DNA of 64,000 nucleotides from Phytophthora colocasiae (taxonomy: Eukaryota; Oomycota; Peronosporomycetes; Peronosporales; Peronosporaceae): assembly GCA_018806915.1 (NCBI GenBank), contig JAGKQI010000087.1:1054001-1118000 (forward strand), written 5' to 3'. Position 1 is the stretch's first letter. Each line of letters opens with the position of its first letter. The notes below the pieces were generated by a model, which ran no database searches, was not told the origin of the DNA, and was given only the letters and a program-made list of their open reading frames with translations. This document shows positions 18,899 through 29,724 of the stretch, in pieces. A program made the translations under genes and the position numbers.

Positions 18899-20328
18899 CA
18901 CCATTGCACGGCGTTATTCACAAAGTGCGCACTGGAAATCAAACAATGCGCACTCAAATTCACAAAGCGCGCGCTGAAAATCAAAAACACCTGTTATACT
19001 TTATACCGTTTAAAGAACATTGATTGTCAAATCTAATTGGAATTATTATGTACCAACTTCCATGTCAAGCATGCCTAATGCACGTTGATGATGAACCAGT
19101 GAGTGGCAAAAGGCGCGGTTGCACAGCTCTGGTGTTACCACCTCCGCAAAGAGAGGGTCAGCAGCCTTCTTAAGAAATTCAGAGCGGTGCTCTGTAATCG
19201 TTGTTCCTGCCGGCACACGTATGATGGCAGGTCGTTGCCGTGCAAGAAAACGCTTGACTGCACTTTTGTAGACGGAAAAAACGTTCTCAATTGGGTTCAA
19301 CATTGGCGAGTAAGGCCCAAGTTTTAGCACTTCTGCACCCTCGAATTCTTCTTCATCGAAAACGGCATCGGCGCGAGCATGACACGGCGCATTGTCGAGC
19401 ACCACCACCACATTGTCCAGCGAATGTGTCACTCTGATGTGACGCAAGAAGCGCCGGATGAACTCGTTGGCTAGGTCGGCAGTGAAGGAGCCAAACTGCG
19501 ACTCTTGGTAAGCAATCCCAGTACTCGATATCACTGCAATTACGTGAATGTTTCTGCCTTTGCTAGCGACGACAGTCTGTACGGCACGGGTGCCGCGTGC
19601 GCTCCATCCAGTCCCACGTGAACACCACAAATTGAAGTTGGTTTCGTCCAGATAGAACACCGTCTTGTTGTTTGCTAGCGCTGCGTAGAACTTGACCACG
19701 TAGTCTGCTCGCTTCTGCTTGTTGACTAGGCTATTGCGCGTTGTCACGTCACGGTGGAGCTTCTTTACAGTAAAATTGCAAGCGTCGAGTTCACGGCGAA
19801 CCGTTTCGCGATTTAGCTTCACACCAAACTTCTGGTCGATCATTCTCGCCATGTCGACGCACGGTAGCTCTGGTGTGGTGGCTAGTTCGTTGAGAATGTA
19901 GTCCACGTGCTCAGGAAGTATCTTTTTCTCCGATCCACCACGCTTTTTCTGCTTGCCACTACAGTCGCCAGACTCCTTAGCAGCCTTTATCCACCCCCAT
20001 GCTGTGCGCTCACCAACATCGTACAGTTCTGCAGTTTCCTTCCAGTTGCCTTCGCCCTTGGCTACACGCAATACTGCTGCCCGAATGTGGAGGGGGTATC
20101 TCTTGTAGCTAGTTGGCATCGCGCCAAAATTGAGAATCAAGTGTCGCCAGAGGGAGAGTTTGGCGCCAAACGTGCCGAGCCCAGTCAATAAATCTACCGT
20201 ATAATCTCATAATTTGATGAGTATAAATTCGTGCAGGTGTTTTTGATTTTCAGCGCGCACTTTGTGAATTTGAGTGCGCATTGTTTGATTTCCAGCGCGC
20301 ACTTTGTGAAGAACGCCGTGCAATGGTG
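18899..20328 (-). mobile_element. Tc1/mariner (IS630-type) element nested in the MULE
   Basis: The element has long terminal inverted repeats of about 95 bp with few mismatches. The left end begins CACCATTGCACGGCGTT at 18899, and the right end is its reverse complement, ending at 20328. TA dinucleotides flank it (18897-18898 and 20329-20330), the normal target of this superfamily. It lies in the first intron of the MULE gene, so it arrived after the MULE. The transposase ORF fills 19046-20188 on the minus strand and is intact, so this could be a recently active copy. Confidence 0.93.
19046..20188 (-). CDS. Tc1/mariner transposase (DDE_3/IS630 type), intact
   Basis: This 380-residue ORF is complete. 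The N-terminal half has helix-turn-helix DNA-binding domains (AVLRVAKGEGNWKETAELYDV, then LNRETVRRELDA). The catalytic domain shows FYLDETNFN with the first Asp, VVVLDNAPCHA with the second, and SPMLNPIENVFS with the Glu about 35 residues later, the DD34-35E pattern of IS630-Tc1 proteins. The start at 20188 is the first Met; a Met 24 residues in (MPTSYKRYPL) is a plausible alternative. It binds the flanking inverted repeats and cuts and pastes at TA sites. No stop or frame break is seen. Confidence 0.92.
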   Translation of the reverse strand: MTGLGTFGAKLSLWRHLILNFGAMPTSYKRYPLHIRAAVLRVAKGEGNWKETAELYDVGERTAWGWIKAAKESGDCSGKQKKRGGSEKKILPEHVDYILNELATTPELPCVDMARMIDQKFGVKLNRETVRRELDACNFTVKKLHRDVTTRNSLVNKQKRADYVVKFYAALANNKTVFYLDETNFNLWCSRGTGWSARGTRAVQTVVASKGRNIHVIAVISSTGIAYQESQFGSFTADLANEFIRRFLRHIRVTHSLDNVVVVLDNAPCHARADAVFDEEEFEGAEVLKLGPYSPMLNPIENVFSVYKSAVKRFLARQRPAIIRVPAGTTITEHRSEFLKKAADPLFAEVVTPELCNRAFCHSLVHHQRALGMLDMEVGT

Positions 20329-20660
20329 TAGCGTAAAGCATACTGACTAAGACTGTATTATTTCAGGCCGCAAACGTACGTCGCCGCATCTCAAAGACGT
20401 TTTGGCTACAATTGGTCTGGGGGGCGACACTGAAAGCAGCGACTATAGCCGTGATGAAGCCTACGAAGAGGAAGATAATGATAGTGGGTCCAGCTCTGAG
20501 GTCTCTATCGAAGAAGTGAATTCTGAAGAAGGTAAGGAGTTTCCTTTATTTGAAAGCCTGAAATCTTTGAAGCTCATGGAAGTTGTGTTCTATTCAGATC
20601 GTGCATCACCCCCTAAGAACGCTAAGCGAAGGGGGACAGCCACAACAAAACCAACCTCGG

Positions 20661-20747
20661 GTAAGGTTGCTTTTTGAAAAAATATGGTTGCTTTTTTGTT
20701 AAGGTTGCTGCATGACACTTAGGTTGCTTTATGAATTTACAATATAC
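20661..20747 (+). other. Intron rich in AAGGTTGC motifs (MULE gene)
   Basis: This predicted GT-AG intron carries four GGTTGC cores (20665, 20686, 20703, 20722), two of them as full AAGGTTGC. The donor itself is GTAAGGTTGC. The same pattern appears in the intron at 24129-24203. Confidence 0.6.
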
Positions 20748-23700
20748 CAGGAAATGTTATCCAGCTGCCTTCATTCAAAAAGAGAAAGATGCTGCAAGAA
20801 GCAAGTCAACTTGGTTCGAATGGTGACACCATATTCTCAGCAGACATCTAAGCTAACCATCGCAAGCTATGGATGCACGTCAACGACAGCTCGGAATACG
20901 TACCAAGACACCGATTCAGCAAGCACCTAGAAGATCTGGCATCAATGCACGATGGCGATGACGAAATCATCAATACTGTGCCACCGTTTGCTCCCGCAGA
21001 AACGCTCTCGTCTTGAGAAGATTTTGAGAAGGTATTCCAGACTTATCAGCAGAAGTATAACTTAAAGTTTCGTGTGCGCAGTTCCGAGAAGACGGAGAAT
21101 TACAACAAGTACGTTTGATTTATTGATATTCTAGCGCTGGATATTGCTAATGATGAAATGCTTGAAACGTAGGACCCACGAAGATCAACTGCCTACTGAA
21201 TTTGAGTTCGCACATCGAATTTATCGATGTACTCACGGGGTAACTCAGAAGTCAAGATCGAAGGGACAACGCAATCGCAAACAGCGCTACTGCAAGTGTA
21301 TGGCACGGCTAACACCTGCTGTATGTCTTGCTGATGATGGATCGTATGCAATTGTGATACGAAACCAGGTACAGTACACTATTTGCCAATTATTTAATTA
21401 TTTTCTAACATGTTTGTTATTCTTACAGAATCATACGCATTCCCATCCAACCACGGATGCACAAGCCTCATCTTACTTGACTACAGACACCATGCCTTTA
21501 GATACGGAATATCGGGAAGACGTGAAGACGCTGGTGGATGCACGCGTATCTTCGTCTCACATCAGCAATTTCCTGAACGAACGTATTGGTACGACTGGTA
21601 TTTTGTGCGCTGATGTAGCAAAAGCTCACCTACACATGTATATTCTTTGCTATTTTACTTGTATAGGCTGCAAAGTGACTCCCCAGCAAACAAGAAACCT
21701 CATCCGAAGTATTATGGGCCAAGATTCAGCCGAAGATATGCTGAAGAACATGCTCCACTCTCTACGTCAACTTGATGGTAGTGACGTTCTCGTTATACAA
21801 GACCAGATGGACACCACGTGCGGCATCGTGATTCAAACGAAAGCGCAGAAGATGATGTTTGAGAATTAGGGAGAAAATTTGACGATGGACTTTACCCACG
21901 GGACAAACAACCTCGGTTATCATTTGGGTAAGCCTGTTATAGCAACCATATTGAAGGATATAGCAACCTTAATTTTTACAAATTGGTTTCTACATTGTAC
22001 ATTTCAGGCAGTCTGGTCGTCACTACATGTACTGGTCGCGGTTTCCCTGTACTTGATTTCGTTTGTTTGAACGAAACTGCCCTCACGATGAAACGAGTGT
22101 TGGATTATTTTAAAGAGAAGAATCCAAGATGGGAGAGCGTGAAAACTGTGGTGATAGACAAAGATTTCGTCGAGTGGAAGGTTCTAGAGGAATGCTTTCC
22201 AGGAGCTCACGTTCTACTTTGCCAGTTCCACGCCATCTCTTACTGGAAGAAGGTGATGAAGCGCCCCGTGTACCGTATCAAGGTTGCCGAAAGCGAGGAC
22301 CTCCTCAACATAATGATGAAGATGATGTATTGGTACGTGTGTGTCTCAACATTGCCTCTTGACACATTTTAACTTCTATTATTGTTAGCCAGACACAGGC
22401 TTCATATGAAGCACGCTACGAAGAGCTCAAGTCATATTGCAAACAAGCAAAGAAGCATTCGTTTTTGGCATATTTTGAGAAAAACTGGAATACTTGTCGG
22501 ACAATGTGGTCAAATTACGCTCGTGGACGGCATTTTACCGCGGGCAACACGACTACAAACAGGATTGAAAGCAACTGGAAGTACTTGAAAATGCTGCTTG
22601 GGGGAAAGACCCGGATTGACAAAACTATCGCTGGGCTACTCCAACACCAGATGACAATTACACGTCAAATTGTTGCTGAAATTGAGCAGCTGCACTCAAC
22701 TATGCGAGCGCCCGCGGTAGTCCCTAAATTTCTGAGAGCGGTAGCAAGAAGACTATCAACTCACGTGTTGGATAAGGTGAAAAAGGAGTGGGAGAAATTC
22801 GTGAATCAACTGGAAGATACAACGTGCAAGCAGGGATCTTCGCTGCCAGAATGGAAAGTGTATTCATCTCACTACGAATACGAATGTGACGATGCATGCT
22901 GGACGTGTACCTGCCTATTTTACACAAGCAATCATCTGCCGTGCTGTCATCTAATACATGTCGCCAGCCAGGGACATGGCTTCAAGACGCTACCTGGTAT
23001 GTCAATTCCGAAGCGATGGAGTACTTTCGAAGCGCTGGATCTTAAGGACGATCTTTCTTCTGCCGCGGACGCGCTACAACATATTGTAAACCGTTCGAAG
23101 TTAAGGTTGCCGAAAGCGAAGATAAGGTTGCCAGAAGATGAAGAGGGTTCGAGGGGGAAACCACCGGCATGTACACCCCCCAAGGGCGAGAAAGAGGTGG
23201 TGCTTGTTCGGTTGCGACGAAACGAGCGTGCTAACCATGTTGTTCTTAGCTCCGCCGAAAAATATTCCTACGCAAGGGCTATGCTTGAGCCATTACTGCA
23301 GCATCTATCGGAGCTATCTAGTGCGAATTACTACCAAGAGCTCAGCGCTTGGAAGGAGACAGTGGAGTTTGGATTGAATGGAAGAAAGACTGGAGAAAGT
23401 GTGCGGGGAGATCGTGATAGTGATGGAGACATGGAAGCTGAAGCAGACACGTTCTCGGTTTTAGACCCTACTGAAGCCATGGGGATTGCTACTCTTATGG
23501 AGGCACGGGATTCCACTGAAGGCATAACGGACGCCAGTAGCGAGGACGAGAGCCTTCCTGCAACGCAACCAACGGATGATATCGAAAGAAAGGTAACGAG
23601 TGAGCAGAAAGCAGCGCCAAGTGATGAAATCGTCTCTGAAGTCTCGAAAGCCTCGGTAACACCTGCTCCAGTGCGTCAAGTGGATATAATTAACGTACCA

Positions 23701-24128
23701 AAACCAAAGGCTAAAGGGCGACCCAGAACGACAACTAAACAGCTACGCCAGACAAAACTCGACCAGCGGCTCGCAGTTCACAAGTACCCCAGCAATCTGA
23801 CTGTAAAGCTGAACGATTTCGTGGTTTGGATGCGGAACACCCCGAATTTGAAGCGAGTTTCTGACGTAATGGACAAGTATCCGGTCCAATTGGAAGACGC
23901 GTACTTGAGATCAAGGCGTCTACAGTGCAGCTGGGAGGCAATGCGGCCAGCCACTTACATGCATCCATTCGTGATTCCATCCGATCTCTCTCGATCTATG
24001 AGAGCCGCTATCAAGGCGACTAAGGCGGAGCAGCGTGAACCAGATCCGCTTGTTGATCATATTAAGCAGCAAGGCATTGTCACCGACCTTGTGGTGACAA
24101 TCGATCCCAAGTTGTGGAAATTCAGCGG

Positions 24129-24203
24129 GTAAGGTTGCTCTACAGTTACGGTTGCTATACTAAGGTTGCTGTACTAAGGTTGCCCTAATTCTTTGTTCTC
24201 TAG
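24129..24203 (+). other. Intron rich in AAGGTTGC motifs (MULE gene, before Ulp1)
   Basis: This 75-bp GT-AG intron joins the transposase frame to the segment preceding Ulp1. It contains four GGTTGC cores (24133, 24150, 24164, 24178), three of them as AAGGTTGC. Spacing is about 14 to 17 bp. Confidence 0.65.
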
Positions 24204-25204
24204 GCAATACGTAGGTGCGTTAACTACATTCTACGACGTCAAGCGGAAGATACAAGCTTGGGTTGAGGACAGAAAGTGGCTGGAAAGGGACTGGAGGAAA
24301 GTGGACTCAGATGTGAACCTGTTTGAGTCGGAAACAGGAACTGCTGGTCTTTTGAGTGATGCTGTCAGGAACCGGCACTGGAACATGGCGAATGAGATCA
24401 TTTCAAAGTTTGCTTCAAGTCGCTTGAGTTCTGAATTTGCCACACAGCGTGGAAAGGGTCTTGTTTCTTTCGACAACATCGTTGGAGGGTTATGCAGAGG
24501 CTGGCGGCTGGCTTAATGACAGTCCTATTGATTTCTGTTTGGAAACTTTGGCTGGTGTGAACGAGCAGTGTTACGTATTGTCAACTTTGACAACGGCCAT
24601 TGGATGGCCAACCTCCCCCGTTACTCCTATTACTATGATGAAGTTTATCCTTCATCCTGTCAACTTAAAAGGAAACCATTGGGGGATTACTATTGCTCGG
24701 TTGAACTACGATGAAGGCAATGACGTCCTGCACGTGAGTGCTTACCTGTACGAGCCGCTCATTGAAGAAGATTACCGTGAGGATGTTGAGAGCGAGTGGA
24801 ATGGTATTTTTGACGCGGATAAAAAGGTGGTAAAAGAAGGAGTGTGTGGTTTCGTAGAGAAATGGTGTCAAACGACTTCCCCCAAAACAAAACTAGACAT
24901 TGCACCTCTCCAGTGGATTGAAAGGCCCCAGCAGCCAGACGGTGCAAGTTGTGGAGTATTAGTGGTTGCTCAAGCTTATAGCTACGTCACAGGTAACCTC
25001 CAGTGGCAGAATTGTCGTGTCTCCGCCGATGACGTGAAGGTTATGAGGCTTCGAATGCTGTGGGTCATCCTGTGCAACTCACGTGAGCGCCGTATGGCCC
25101 GTGCAACTACAGAAACGACGAAAACTATCGACGCGAAGCTTGTGGAGGAGCTGAAGTAGGAGAAAGTAGCAGTATTAACATGGTAATACAGCCAACCAAT
25201 ATTA

Positions 25205-25465
25205 CTACCCTCTCAGTTTGTGTACCGCCAGCTCTAAAAGCACCCCAAACGATGAAGTACCGTCCAAAATTACACTTGAACTCTCCAAATCAGATGCCAA
25301 GCCGTAAATTCTCTCCTCATCCTCCTCAATCTGGGAGAACAGCTCCATCTGTAGTCTTAGTAGCTTCTCCAGATTCGTGCCAATCTTCTCCAGGTTGTTC
25401 TTCATGACCATGAGCTCGTTAATTCGGGCGCGCACAAGCTCACGGGCTAGCGATCTTCCGTCCAT
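25205..25465 (-). CDS. Small coiled-coil ORF in the right arm of the MULE
   Basis: This 86-residue antisense ORF (ATG at 25465) is rich in Leu, Glu and Lys with heptad-like spacing (INELMVMKNNLEKIGTNLEKL), so a coiled coil is likely. No family is recognised. It lies between the Ulp1 stop and the right terminal repeat, where MULEs often carry accessory or captured genes. It may be a chance frame. Confidence 0.35.
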   Translation of the reverse strand: MDGRSLARELVRARINELMVMKNNLEKIGTNLEKLLRLQMELFSQIEEDEERIYGLASDLESSSVILDGTSSFGVLLELAVHKLRG

Positions 25466-25764
25466 CGTTCCTCTTCACGAAAAATCTCTAAGTATCGAGA
25501 ATGTGTGCCACACAAGTTGTCGTGCAGCACACAATATTGCGTGAGAAACACATAATATGTGTACCGTACCTAGATTTAATGTAGCGTACAAATCTCTATT
25601 TTTAGAAAAAAATGTGTCAAAGGCTACGTGGCCGCGTATTTTACAAAGAAAATGATGACGACGTCGACGTGTTTGTGAAATTTATTATAAATTACGTTGA
25701 AAAACAGATGCTCCGGGGTTGCTTTAGGCCATAAGGTTGCCATATTGGATGTTGTGTTGTTGTA

Positions 25765-25780
25765 ATAAGGTTGCGGTAAC
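25765..25780 (-). repeat. Right terminal inverted repeat core of the MULE
   Basis: ATAAGGTTGCGGTAAC here is the exact reverse complement of 18550-18565. Two further GGTTGC cores precede it (25717, 25735). Confidence 0.85.
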
Positions 25781-25787
25781 GCCTCTC

Positions 25788-25796
25788 AGCATGTGG
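25788..25796. repeat. 9-bp target site duplication, right copy (MULE)
   Basis: AGCATGTGG, identical to 18534-18542. Confidence 0.85.
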
Positions 25797-25965
25797 AGTA
25801 AACTTCAGAACATAGAAGGCCCCGTTAGAACTTTGAGTAGAATGGGGGTCACGATGTTGATCCATTCTCATTGGTAGCGCTCACAGCAGGCCTCCCAATA
25901 TGACATTTATCATGTATTTACTCGTTTTAAAAGCGTTTGCATAATAATGCCATTATTGCTACTGC

Positions 25966-27470
25966 TTAGCTGCGCATTTTGCGCCGAACAGCTTGCACAG
26001 TACCAACATCCCATGCGTCCCTGTTATAAGAGAGAAACATGAGAACTTCTAAGGTGTTGACGTTCATGCTCTGGTGAAGGTCCGAGTAAACCAGTTTGGC
26101 CTGCGAAAAAAATATCTCGCGCTCGTTAGAGGTAGGAGGCACCCATGCTAGCGGCATGTACGAAGTCGTGCCACGGGAAACCTTCTTGAACACGGGCGCT
26201 AAGAACGAGCGCGAGGATTCTTCTGGGGCGCTATCAGCAGCCGGCTGCTTGAAAATCTTACAAGCTTCTTGTCCACGTGCGGTCGGCCGGGTTCCAGCGA
26301 TAATCTTGGTGATCCCGCTCTCGAGCGCTGGATAGTTAACGATGGCAGCATCGGGCGCTAGGCGCTGCTTCATCGAGGGATACTGACGCCCCACCCAGTC
26401 GAATGCCCGCCGAGCACCCACCTTCGGCAGCGTAGAGTCTTGTAGAGCCTTGGTAACTTCGTTGAGATCCTTGAGAGTCTCGAGAAGCTTTTTGGCACGT
26501 TCAGATTCATCTTCATCTAGCAAACCTTAGCGATGTCATGCTTGGCAATAGTGGCGTGGTCCATGGAGAGAAGAGCGGGATCGAGCTTGATGTAGCGCTC
26601 CACCATGTAGAAAGTGCTAGATCAGTGAGTGACATTTCGCAGCACGGGAGCCAACGGTGTCACTTTGCGCAGCGCGGCGCGGCACTTGATAGTGCTGAGA
26701 TGCTTCATGAGGGCGTGGATTTTAGCCAATAGGGGTTCTTCATCAGCCAAAAAGTCCTTAACAGCCAATTGGAATCTGTGACTCGCACAGCCAATAAATG
26801 GCATAGCCCCAATTTTTCGACCAATCGCCTGATTGACAGAGCAATTATCGCCAATCATGAAGACGACGCTGTCCCAAGGCTTGTTGTACGTCGAAAGTGT
26901 GTCGGCAATAAGGCCGAAGAGACTCTGAGCGCCCAAGTCTTCTTCGTCACCGAGCGGGCAGAAAGCCAGCAGTAGCTGCGAGTAAAACACTGGATGCTCT
27001 CGTCATAGCTGGAGTTCCGACGGCTGGGTTGAGCAGCAGATGCGTCATCAAAAACGGCCATAATCGTGATGAAATGATGGCCTACGCGGCTACAGCCATC
27101 CAAAGCGATCCCGAATGCATCAGGCAGCGTAGCGGCAAGGCTTTCACGCACTTGCAAGTACACCAAGTCGATGTACTTCTGCAGCGTTTCAGCCGAAATG
27201 GGGCCCACCTTCGCGTTTTTGCAAACGAGTGGGTGCTCGCAAAAAACTAACCGGCATGCGCTTCATGACGCACCACTCAATCCAGCGAAAGATGTCACTG
27301 GTGCGCTGGTCTGGTAGAGAGACGCGAAACCGGTTGCCCTTGCGGAATGCAACCACAGCTACCTCTTGGTAGTCGGGGTGGCGCTTCAGAAGATATTGTA
27401 CTGGTTCGTGTACTCATTACCACTCTTGTTCACCTTGTTGCAGGTGTTGCAGCGAGATTGACTTGAAGAA
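25966..27470 (-). pseudogene. hAT-family transposase, several frame breaks
   Basis: Minus-strand frames follow the hAT order. Near 27450 there is a BED-type Cys pair (CNTCNKV). An RNase-H-like core follows with FGIALDGCS (about 27120) and MIGDNCSVNQAIGRK with IGCASHRFQLAV (26900-26760). The C-terminal dimerisation region comes last, with PSMKQRLAPDAAI, SNEREIFFSQAKLVYSDLHQ and LEVLMFLSYNRDAW, ending at 25966. At least three frame changes or stops (about 27400, 26990 and 26525) split it. Terminal repeats were not located. It is a dead copy; live relatives cut and paste with 8-bp duplications. Confidence 0.75.
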
Positions 27471-27774
27471 GCAGGGAGCACAAATCCTTGTTGGTGAACT
27501 TTATGGCGGTTGGTTGCGAAAGAGTGTGGTGTGGGGGTTGCACTTAGTGATTACGTTTGGAAGTGAGCTGTTTTGGACTGTCGTGGGCTGTAAGCTGTCC
27601 TGCACCATTCCCTCAATTGGTGGCTGTAAGCGATCTGGCTGGTTGTGATGTTGAAATCACGTGGTCAAAATATACTATAGTATGATAAAAATATGCTGAA
27701 ATGAACTGTGGGCCTCTGAATACTAATTCAATTATCAGTATGATAATGTATTAAAAATGAAATGCTTAGCTCGG
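27471..27774. other. Gene-free interval
   Basis: No domain is seen between the hAT remnant and the ankyrin remnant. Short open frames here are unsupported. Confidence 0.5.
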
Positions 27775-28233
27775 CAGCCCTGGCTCACAGCACCTGCTTC
27801 AAGAGGTAGTTTCACGACATCCACTTGACCCTCTTACCCTTCCAACGTGGAATGTTTAATATCCGCACCATTCTCCTGCAGTAGCCCCATCATTTCTACG
27901 TGACCATAGAGAGCTGCATAAAGAAACGGGGTATACCCATACCATGTCGATAGCTGCACCTTTCTCCATTGGCACTATCCATGTGTCCGCCGCATGCAGC
28001 CCACAAAACTGCAGTTGACCCAAAGTCGTTGGTCTGGTCGATATCCTCCCCTTGTTCCAACAACCACCGAGCCACTTCAACCGACCATACTTCGCTGCAG
28101 AGATGAGAGGTGTATTCGCGTCCTTACCGGCTTTTTTTACACCGTCTCCCATTTTCGACAGGAATTGCACAATTTCGACATGACCTTCAGCCGCTGCAAT
28201 GAGTAACGGAGGGTCTCCTTCCGAGCCGGATTG
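27775..28233 (-). pseudogene. Ankyrin-repeat ORF, 3' part, split by gypsy element B
   Basis: Minus-strand ankyrin sequence continues from the piece at 34172-34341. From the element edge it reads in frame GSEGDPPLLIAAAEGHVEIV and NTPLISAAKYGRLKW. It then breaks near 28090 and changes frame several times; GAAIDMVW and a GQVDVVKLPLEAGA-like repeat are still visible to about 27775. Removing element B plus one GATTG copy rejoins ADINQ and SGSEGD without a frame change. The remaining frame shifts show decay that is separate from the insertion. No kinase domain is seen on this side. Confidence 0.8.
28229..28233. repeat. Target site duplication GATTG, left copy (gypsy B)
   Basis: GATTG at 28229-28233 is repeated at 34172-34176, the 5-bp duplication typical of Ty3/gypsy integration. 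Confidence 0.9.
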
Positions 28234-28623
28234 TGTCAATGATTCAAACCCGATGAGTTCACAACCCATGACTATTCAAGACGAGTTCATCTACGAGTCC
28301 ATGACTACGCAAGAGATAGCAGCAACGACTTGCAGAAGAGATTAGCTAGTATGGAGTAGATAGTGAAGAGAGTAAGGAGCGATGGAGATGTTCGATAGCG
28401 GTGGCTACCGACGCAGCTTCTCATTCCGGAATCAACCACATTGGACTCAAGTGAGTTCCTCTTGTTACTGCTTTGGCCAAGCAGTTCGTGTGGCTCTCCA
28501 CGACCTCGAAGAATTGAGCGAGAGGCTTCACGACATAACTACTCAGCGACCTACTTCCTCTTAAGTGCTACCAAACCACGCTTTAGCCGAGCTCAAGTGA
28601 GAAACTCAGCTAAAGTTGTGACA
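28234..28623 (+). repeat. 5' LTR of gypsy element B
   Basis: This 390-bp LTR starts TGTCAATGATTC and ends GTTGTGACA, so TG...CA. It is nearly identical to 33784-34171. Confidence 0.95.
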
Positions 28624-28635
28624 TAATAGACCTTG

Positions 28636-29724
28636 ATGGCGATGACTACTCGCAACACGGCGCGACGAGTGCTGCCGAGCGATACAGCACCTATTCGTCG
28701 ACTTCAGGAGCTGGAAAACGGTGACGACGACATGAGAGCACCTGAACCGACTCCTAATCTACAGCTAGAAACTGCGTTGGTGGGTGTTCGTCAAGAAATG
28801 GCGACGCTGCACGAAGGTCTGAGGCAGGAAGTTTCCACTTCGCTTACGAGACTCTCTACGGAGATGGTGGAAATTCAAGGAAACCTAGCAAACCTCGTCC
28901 AAGGAATGACAAACATGTTGACGACTTTGAATCAAACCCACACGATGACTCAAGCCGCCCAACAAATGGCTTCAGATGCCCAGAACGGTGGCAATCGTCA
29001 ACCCCAAAGCAATGCGCCACCACCGGCAGCTCAAATGCAGCCAAATGCGGAGATTGCACGTCCGGAAGTTAACGTCCACATGGCAACTCCGATGGAAACC
29101 CAACGGATTCCAGTACCAACACCGTCCGCGATGCCACGTTTGCGCAAGATGGACGTAAATCCTCCCGTTTTCGACGGTCTGATCGATGGGATCAAGCGCA
29201 ACAGCTTCTTTTTCCAGTTTGAGCGATACTTTGTGCAGAAGGGATACAACCTCGACCAGCACGATCACCTACTCATTAATGAGTTGAACCAGTGTGTCCG
29301 CACGAATGCTGTGACGTGGTACGAGCGCTACATGACGGACTCGACTACTGTCAAGCTGTGGAGTGCAGTGAAAATTGACATGAGACGTGAGTTTTGTGAG
29401 CCAAACTTTGACGACAAGATTAGAAACCAACTGTTGACACTCCGTCAGACTGGAATCTATCATGGCTACGTCGCTAAATTCCGAGAGCTTCAAGGTGTGG
29501 TCCAGTTGGAGGAACTGACCGCGGTGAACCTGTTTGTCAATGGCTTGTCAACCAGTGAAATGAAGAAGGCTATTCAGCGCAAGCAACCTACGTCCTTGAC
29601 TGCGGCTGTTGAAGCAGGTTTCCTCGAATGGGGCGTTCAGGAGAAATCAAGCACCACCACAACACAGCAAAACAATAATGCACCCGAGAAAAAAGGTCGG
29701 GCTGGAAATGGCAAGCAAGCATGA
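28636..29724 (+). CDS. Gag of gypsy element B
   Basis: The ATG at 28636, 13 bp after the LTR, opens a 362-residue capsid protein. It has an N-terminal coiled region (VRQEMATLHEGLRQEV), a Gln/Pro/Asn-rich linker, and the retrotransposon gag domain from about residue 175 (PPVFDGLIDG...FFFQFERYF) to 320 (LFVNGLSTSEMKKAIQ). The zinc-knuckle part (LCSHCRRGVHGLDDC) is in another frame at about 29790-29850, so the protein is truncated by a frame shift near 29690. Confidence 0.85.
   Translation: MAMTTRNTARRVLPSDTAPIRRLQELENGDDDMRAPEPTPNLQLETALVGVRQEMATLHEGLRQEVSTSLTRLSTEMVEIQGNLANLVQGMTNMLTTLNQTHTMTQAAQQMASDAQNGGNRQPQSNAPPPAAQMQPNAEIARPEVNVHMATPMETQRIPVPTPSAMPRLRKMDVNPPVFDGLIDGIKRNSFFFQFERYFVQKGYNLDQHDHLLINELNQCVRTNAVTWYERYMTDSTTVKLWSAVKIDMRREFCEPNFDDKIRNQLLTLRQTGIYHGYVAKFRELQGVVQLEELTAVNLFVNGLSTSEMKKAIQRKQPTSLTAAVEAGFLEWGVQEKSSTTTTQQNNNAPEKKGRAGNGKQA

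Larger units (their letters stand above)
18836..25159 (+). pseudogene. MULE transposase and Ulp1 protease, multi-exon, disrupted
   Basis: The first exon starts at the ATG 18836 (MARTPGTRKSG, AT-hook-like) and is followed by an intron that now contains the mariner. Later exons give an acidic region (20370-20660), a Cys-rich DNA-binding segment near 21170-21370 (YRCTHG...RYCKC), and the transposase core (MDFTHGTN, VVIDKDF, LCQFHAISYW). A SWIM zinc finger follows (CTCLFYTSNHLPCCHLIH, about 22907-22960). After a 75-bp intron (24129-24203) comes a Ulp1-like C48 domain with WLNDSPIDFCL, a His in NHWGI (24677-24679) and Cys in DGASCG (24950-24952). In-frame stops at about 20847, 21015 and 21866, and a frame change near 24490, disrupt it. 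In the family the transposase mobilises the element; the protease role is uncertain. Confidence 0.8.
18543..25787 (+). mobile_element. Mutator-like element with Ulp1-protease region and nested mariner
   Basis: The 7,245-bp element is bounded by 9-bp direct repeats (AGCATGTGG). Near its ends it carries inverted 16-bp sequences, GTTACCGCAACCTTAT at 18550-18565 and its reverse complement at 25765-25780. It encodes MULE transposase parts (zinc-binding N-terminus, transposase core, SWIM finger) followed by a Ulp1-like cysteine protease, a combination known from Kaonashi-type MULEs. A mariner element (18899-20328) is nested in the 5' part. At least three in-frame stops break the transposase, so it is non-autonomous now. 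The octamer AAGGTTGC recurs 14 times across the element, mostly in introns and ends. A small antisense ORF lies at 25205-25465. Confidence 0.88.
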
